A stretch of 5,011 nt of DNA, taken from positions 1-5,011 of the forward strand of contig CAVWKL010000182.1 in NCBI GenBank assembly GCA_963755075.1, read 5' to 3'. This stretch comes from Roseiarcus sp963755075. Lineage in GTDB: Bacteria > Pseudomonadota > Alphaproteobacteria > Rhizobiales > Beijerinckiaceae. Shown piece by piece: positions 4,890 through 5,011 of this stretch (position 1 is the first letter of the stretch; every line of letters begins with the position of its first letter). A model generated the notes under the pieces. That model saw only the letters and a program-made list of their open reading frames with translations, searched no databases and had not been told where the DNA came from. A program made the translations under genes and the position numbers.

Positions 4890-5011
4890 AGCGTCCCGAT
4901 CGCCAGCGTGACAATGGTCAACGGCGCGCCCACTCGGAAATAGTCCCAGAAGCTGATCGTGACGCCCAAAGACGCCGCCTTCTGCACCACAATGAGATTG
5001 GCGATGGATCC
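4874..5011 (-). CDS. ArsB/SLC13-type ion transporter, C-terminal end only
   Basis: The last 45 codons of a gene whose start lies beyond the right edge of the window, reading GSIANLIVVQKAASLGVTIS, then FWDYFRVGAPLTIVTLAIGT and LWLWL before a TGA at 4876-4874. The GSIANLIVV motif, a charged loop with SFWDYFRVG, and a final hydrophobic segment ending in LWL are typical of the C terminus of the ArsB/NhaD/SLC13 ion transporter superfamily, which resides in the inner membrane. Whether it moves arsenite, Na+/H+ or an organic or inorganic anion cannot be decided from this fragment. It overlaps the start of the MFS gene, suggesting one transcript with coupled translation. Confidence 0.75.
   Translation of the reverse strand, partial: GSIANLIVVQKAASLGVTISFWDYFRVGAPLTIVTLAIGTLWLWL
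4875..4892. repeat. Three perfect CACAGC units at a gene overlap
   Basis: CACAGC is repeated three times without interruption. On the minus strand these are GCTGTG units that encode the final LWLWL of the ion transporter and, in another frame, the VAVAV start of the MFS protein, providing three possible GTG start codons (4889, 4883, 4877). Loss or gain of a unit would change both proteins by two residues without shifting frame. Confidence 0.8.

Noticed and set aside
4042..4914. An N-terminal extension of hpnG of about 290 residues
   Set aside because: The open frame runs upstream through the hpnG promoter and antiparallel-free gap into the MFS gene in another frame. The extension is Arg/Pro-rich and not phosphorylase-like, while a strong ribosome binding site and TTG lie at 4053-4039.
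5006..5011. A GGATCC (BamHI) site exactly at the window end, suggesting a cloning junction
   Set aside because: The six bases encode the conserved Gly-Ser of the GSIANLIVV transporter motif, so they are explained as natural coding sequence; the coincidence with the edge is noted only.
1..5011. CRISPR arrays, insertion sequences, integrases, rRNA and tRNA genes
   Set aside because: No array of spaced direct repeats, no terminal inverted repeats with a transposase frame, and no RNA gene structure was found in the window.

Overview
The window is high-GC DNA, dense with genes, of alphaproteobacterial character. It most likely comes from a hopanoid-producing Rhizobiales member, such as a Methylocystis/Methylosinus/Beijerinckiaceae-type methanotroph or a Rhodopseudomonas/Bradyrhizobium relative. 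That placement rests on codon style and on two recognisable hopanoid side-chain genes, hpnO and hpnG; I ran no database search.

Layout, left to right. Positions 1-175 are non-coding, with an AT-rich patch holding three CGTAATT repeats. Positions 176-394 (+) encode a 72-aa protein of unknown function with a very good ribosome binding site. Positions 395-712 hold no convincing gene, only small hairpins. Positions 713-1735 (+) encode a SAM-dependent methyltransferase of the O-methyltransferase (Methyltransf_2) type, starting at TTG. A 147-bp gap follows, with two competing small stems and a perfect 8-bp inverted repeat. Positions 1883-3313 (+) encode HpnO, the class III aminotransferase that makes aminobacteriohopanetriol. 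Positions 3310-4041 (-) encode HpnG, the phosphorylase acting on adenosylhopane. hpnO and hpnG converge so tightly that their TAG stop codons lie in one CTAG palindrome. hpnG has its own near-consensus sigma-70 promoter (4130-4158) and a strong Shine-Dalgarno before a TTG start. Positions 4230-4889 (-) encode an MFS transporter of about half normal length, which looks like an in-frame internal deletion. Positions 4874-5011 (-) are the C-terminal end of an ArsB/SLC13-type ion transporter, overlapping the MFS gene start across a CACAGC triplicate.

How the genes work together: HpnG releases adenine from adenosylhopane to give the (phospho)ribosylhopane branch, and HpnO aminates the terminal position of the derived side chain to give aminobacteriohopanetriol. 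The most open question is whether the methyltransferase directly upstream of hpnO, on the same strand, performs an undescribed tailoring step on bacteriohopanepolyols or is an unrelated neighbour. The transporter pair at the right edge has no evident link to hopanoids.
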